This document shows positions 62,341 through 64,000 of a DNA stretch of 64,000 nucleotides, piece after piece. A program made the position numbers and the translations under genes. Origin of the DNA: Bacillus safensis FO-36b (GTDB lineage: Bacteria; Bacillota; Bacilli; Bacillales; Bacillaceae); contig NZ_ASJD01000010.1 in the NCBI RefSeq assembly GCF_000691165.1, positions 36,640 to 100,639 of the forward strand, in the 5' to 3' direction. Under the pieces are notes generated by a model. The model worked only from the letters and a program-made list of their open reading frames with translations. It was not told where the DNA came from and did no database searches. Each line of letters starts with the position of its first letter. The first letter of the stretch is position 1.

Positions 62341-62509
62341 AACCTTCACACCCATGATCAAAAAGAAACTACAAAACACGGCATATCAAGAAAGAGAAGA
62401 CCTCGAACAAGAACTCTATATCAAACTCATCGAAAAAATAGACCGGCTGATTTACCAAGAAGGACCTGGATTTTGGGAGTTTATTGTGGAATATATGACG
62501 AAGTTGTAA
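62294..62509 (+). CDS. rsoA: SigO co-sigma RsoA (YvrHa)
   Basis: 71-residue protein with sigma region 2-like helices (EELIETFTPMIKKKLQ and REDLEQELYIKLIEKI). B. subtilis RsoA (79 aa) provides the -10 recognition part and partners with SigO at the oxdC promoter. Start set at GTG 62294, seven nt after GGGGGAG; ATG 62288 touches that site. It overlaps the end of sigO by 47 nt. Intact here, unlike sigO. Confidence 0.83.
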   Translation: MHEDKMTNGEMEELIETFTPMIKKKLQNTAYQEREDLEQELYIKLIEKIDRLIYQEGPGFWEFIVEYMTKL

Positions 62510-62520
62510 GAGGAACTGAT

Positions 62521-62571
62521 GGTGCGAATGTCAGGTGAACATAAAATCCCTGGAACATTCGCACCTTTTTA
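62521..62571 (+). terminator. Terminator of sigO-rsoA, also the first element of CRISPR leader A
   Basis: GGTGCGAATGT / ACATTCGCACC perfect stem with a 23-nt loop and T5. Near-identical hairpins recur at 63160 and 63735. Confidence 0.9.
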
Positions 62572-62690
62572 TTCGACAAAACTGGGTAAAAATGTATATT
62601 TCATGAAGGAGAAAACAAAATTCTTTATTGAAAGTTGAGGATTTTACCTATCATTTCCTAAAAAATGTTACAATTAGGGCAGAAATCGCA
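62521..62690 (+). promoter_or_regulatory. CRISPR leader A
   Basis: 170-bp AT-rich leader ending TAGGGCAGAAATCGCA directly before the first repeat. A TACAAT element at 62670-62675 is a likely -10 for pre-crRNA. Confidence 0.7.
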
Positions 62691-62985
62691 GTCGCACTCT
62701 ACATGAGTGCGTGGATTGAAATTTGAAAGCAACACTTCTAGTCTGTTTTGCTTTAGTCGCACTCTACATGAGTGCGTGGATTGAAATCATTATGTTTCCT
62801 GTACCTGCATAGGCGTATCCTCGTCGCACTCTACATGAGTGCGTGGATTGAAATATAATATTGCCCGATCCTGCATAGGCGTATCCTCGTCGCACTCTAT
62901 ATGAGTGCGTGGATTGAAATACAGTAGCCGTATTAATTACAGGTCTTATATTTGTCGCACTCTATATGAATGTGAGGAATAAAAT
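62691..62985 (+). CRISPR. CRISPR array A, five repeats and four spacers, type I-C-like repeat
   Basis: 32-bp repeats at 62691, 62756, 62823, 62889 and a degenerate last copy at 62954-62985. Repeats start GTCGCACTC, contain the hairpin GCACTC/GAGTGC around TACAT (TATAT in copy 4), and end GGATTGAAAT, as in type I-C arrays of Bacilli. Spacers S1-S4 are 33, 35, 34 and 33 bp. The final repeat has lost the hairpin. Orientation is + from leader position and terminal decay. No cas genes are in the window. Confidence 0.95.
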
Positions 62986-63159
62986 TCTTGTCAGTAGGTA
63001 GCTTGAAAGATTTATTGACATTGCGCTTGAAATAGGTGTGAAAAACATAACTCTGTCTCAGCCATTTTATTAATGAATTCAAAGATGTTGATGAAGCAGC
63101 GAAATAAGTATGATTATCATCAGTAATAGTTTTTAATTAAATAGGATTAAGAGAGATTC
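62986..63159. repeat. CRISPR trailer A
   Basis: 174-bp segment after array A, repeated with only a few changes at 63561-63734. It contains a short open tail HFINEFKDVDEAAK ending in TAA, possibly the relic of a gene end. Confidence 0.75.
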
Positions 63160-63329
63160 GGTGCGAATGTGAGGTGAACATAAAATTCCTGAGGCATTCG
63201 CACCTTTTTATTCGACAAAAATGAGAAAAAATGTATATTTCATGAAGGAGAAAACAAAATTCTTTATTGAAAGTTGAGGATTTTACCTATCATTTCCTAA
63301 AAAATGTTACAATTAGGGCAGAAATCGCA
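63160..63329 (+). promoter_or_regulatory. CRISPR leader B
   Basis: Same 170-bp length as leader A, nearly identical after the hairpin loop; GGTGCGAATG / CATTCGCACC hairpin with T5 at its start. Confidence 0.8.
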
Positions 63330-63560
63330 GTCGCACTCTACATGAGTGCGTGGATTGAAATCATTATGTTTCCTGTACCTGCATAGGCGTATCCTCGTCG
63401 CACTCTACATGAGTGCGTGGATTGAAATCATTATGTTTCCTGTACCTGCATAGGCGTATCCTCGTCGCACTCTATATGAGTGCGTGGATTGAAATACAGT
63501 AGCCGTATTAATTACAGGTCTTATATTTGTCGCACTCTATATGAATGTGAGGAATAAAAT
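63330..63560 (+). CRISPR. CRISPR array B, four repeats and three spacers
   Basis: Repeats at 63330, 63397, 63464 and a degenerate last copy at 63529-63560. Spacers: S2, S2 again (both 35 bp, identical to array A spacer 2) and S4 (33 bp, identical to array A spacer 4). Lacks S1 and S3. The third repeat has the same TATAT variant as repeat 4 of array A. Confidence 0.95.
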
Positions 63561-63734
63561 TCTTGTCAGTAGGTAGCTTGAAAGATTTATTGACATTGCG
63601 CTTGAAATAGGTGTGAAAAACATAACTCTGTCTCACCCATTTTATTAATGAATTCAAAGCTGTTGATGAAACAGCGAAATAAGTATGATTATCATCAATA
63701 ATAGTTTTTAATTAAATAGGATTAAGAGAGATTC
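63561..63734. repeat. CRISPR trailer B
   Basis: 174 bp, nearly identical to trailer A (differences near the coding-like tail, which here reads HFINEFKAVDETAK). Confidence 0.75.
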
Positions 63735-63904
63735 GGTGCGAATGTGAGGTGAACATAAAATTCCTGAGGCATTCGCACCTTTTTATTCGACAAAACTGAG
63801 AAAAAATGTATATTATTTAGAGGTGAAAACAAAATTCCATATAGAAAATTAAGGGTTTTGGCTATCATTCCCTAAAAAATGTTATAATTAGGGCAGAAAT
63901 CGCA
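63735..63904 (+). promoter_or_regulatory. CRISPR leader C
   Basis: Again 170 bp. Hairpin at the start and the last 35 bp match leaders A and B; the middle is more diverged. TATAAT at 63883-63888 with TTGGCT 19 bp upstream is the best pre-crRNA promoter of the three. Confidence 0.75.
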
Positions 63905-64000
63905 GTCGCACTCTACATGAGTGCGTGGATTGAAATTCGCCAGCCATTTTCCCCTAATTGAGCGATCTGGTCGCACTCTACATGAGTGCGTGGATTGAAA
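63905..64000 (+). CRISPR. CRISPR array C, truncated by the window end
   Basis: Repeats at 63905-63936 and 63970 onward (31 of 32 bp present), one 33-bp spacer (63937-63969) not found in arrays A or B. The array continues beyond the window. Confidence 0.93.

Noticed and set aside
1..64000. tRNA or rRNA genes
   Set aside because: Looked for cloverleaf-like and conserved rRNA segments on both strands; none recognised.

Overview
The window is low-GC Gram-positive DNA from a Bacillus chromosome. Gene content and order match the yfk-yfj and yfi-yfh stretches of B. subtilis (yfkH, yfkF, chaA, yfkD, yfkC, yfkAB, yfjT, pdaA, yfjQ, yfjP, rlmCD; later yfiT, yfiV, mprF, yfhC, yfhD, yfhE, yfhF, recX, yfhH, sspK, yfhJ, csbB, yfhO). 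Protein divergence and the accessory genes fit the B. pumilus / safensis / altitudinis group; that species call is inference. Strong AGGAGG-type ribosome binding sites, sspK and frequent U-tailed hairpins support the assignment. I saw no rRNA, tRNA, intact insertion sequence or prophage.

Layout. 1-14.4 kb: conserved housekeeping block (transport, CorA, MscS, spore peptidoglycan deacetylase, DNA glycosylase, 23S rRNA methyltransferase) with one species-specific secreted protein. 14.5-23.4 kb: accessory block with a gene carrying a possible -1 frameshift site, a MerR regulator plus MFS exporter, an AT-rich patch holding a decayed quinone oxidoreductase and an unknown zinc-motif protein, a DUF1835 protein, a membrane protein and a YcdB-like protein. 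23.7-33.3 kb: surface-adhesin island made of an AtxA/Mga-type regulator, a giant LPXTG adhesin (5 collagen-binding-like units, then 10 SpaA/Cna-B units) and a sortase, bracketed by two paralogous small genes. 33.5-43.8 kb: LRR protein, TetR-controlled SMR pair, VanZ, GDSL esterase, Fur-boxed ferredoxin-NADP reductase, ECF sigma/anti-sigma pair, dehydrogenase and yfiT. 43.8-57.8 kb: mprF and yfh genes, ending in the csbB-yfhO lipoteichoic-acid glycosylation pair. 57.9-62.5 kb: monooxygenase, DinB protein and the oxalate-decarboxylase locus (yvrJ-oxdC-yvrL facing sigO-rsoA). 62.5-64 kb: CRISPR DNA with a type I-C-like repeat.

How genes work together. The adhesin island looks self-contained: regulator, substrate and anchoring enzyme. 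SigO/RsoA with the YvrL anti-sigma would control oxdC, but sigO here has an in-frame TAG. ycgT and yfhC both carry Fur-box-like sites just downstream of good promoters. The TetR gene and the SMR pair share a near-identical operator.

The most unusual structure is at the right end. The CRISPR locus is not one array but at least three head-to-tail modules, each a 170-bp leader with its own hairpin followed by a short array; the first two also end in a degenerate repeat and a 174-bp trailer. They share spacers but differ at the leader-proximal position. No cas gene lies in the window.
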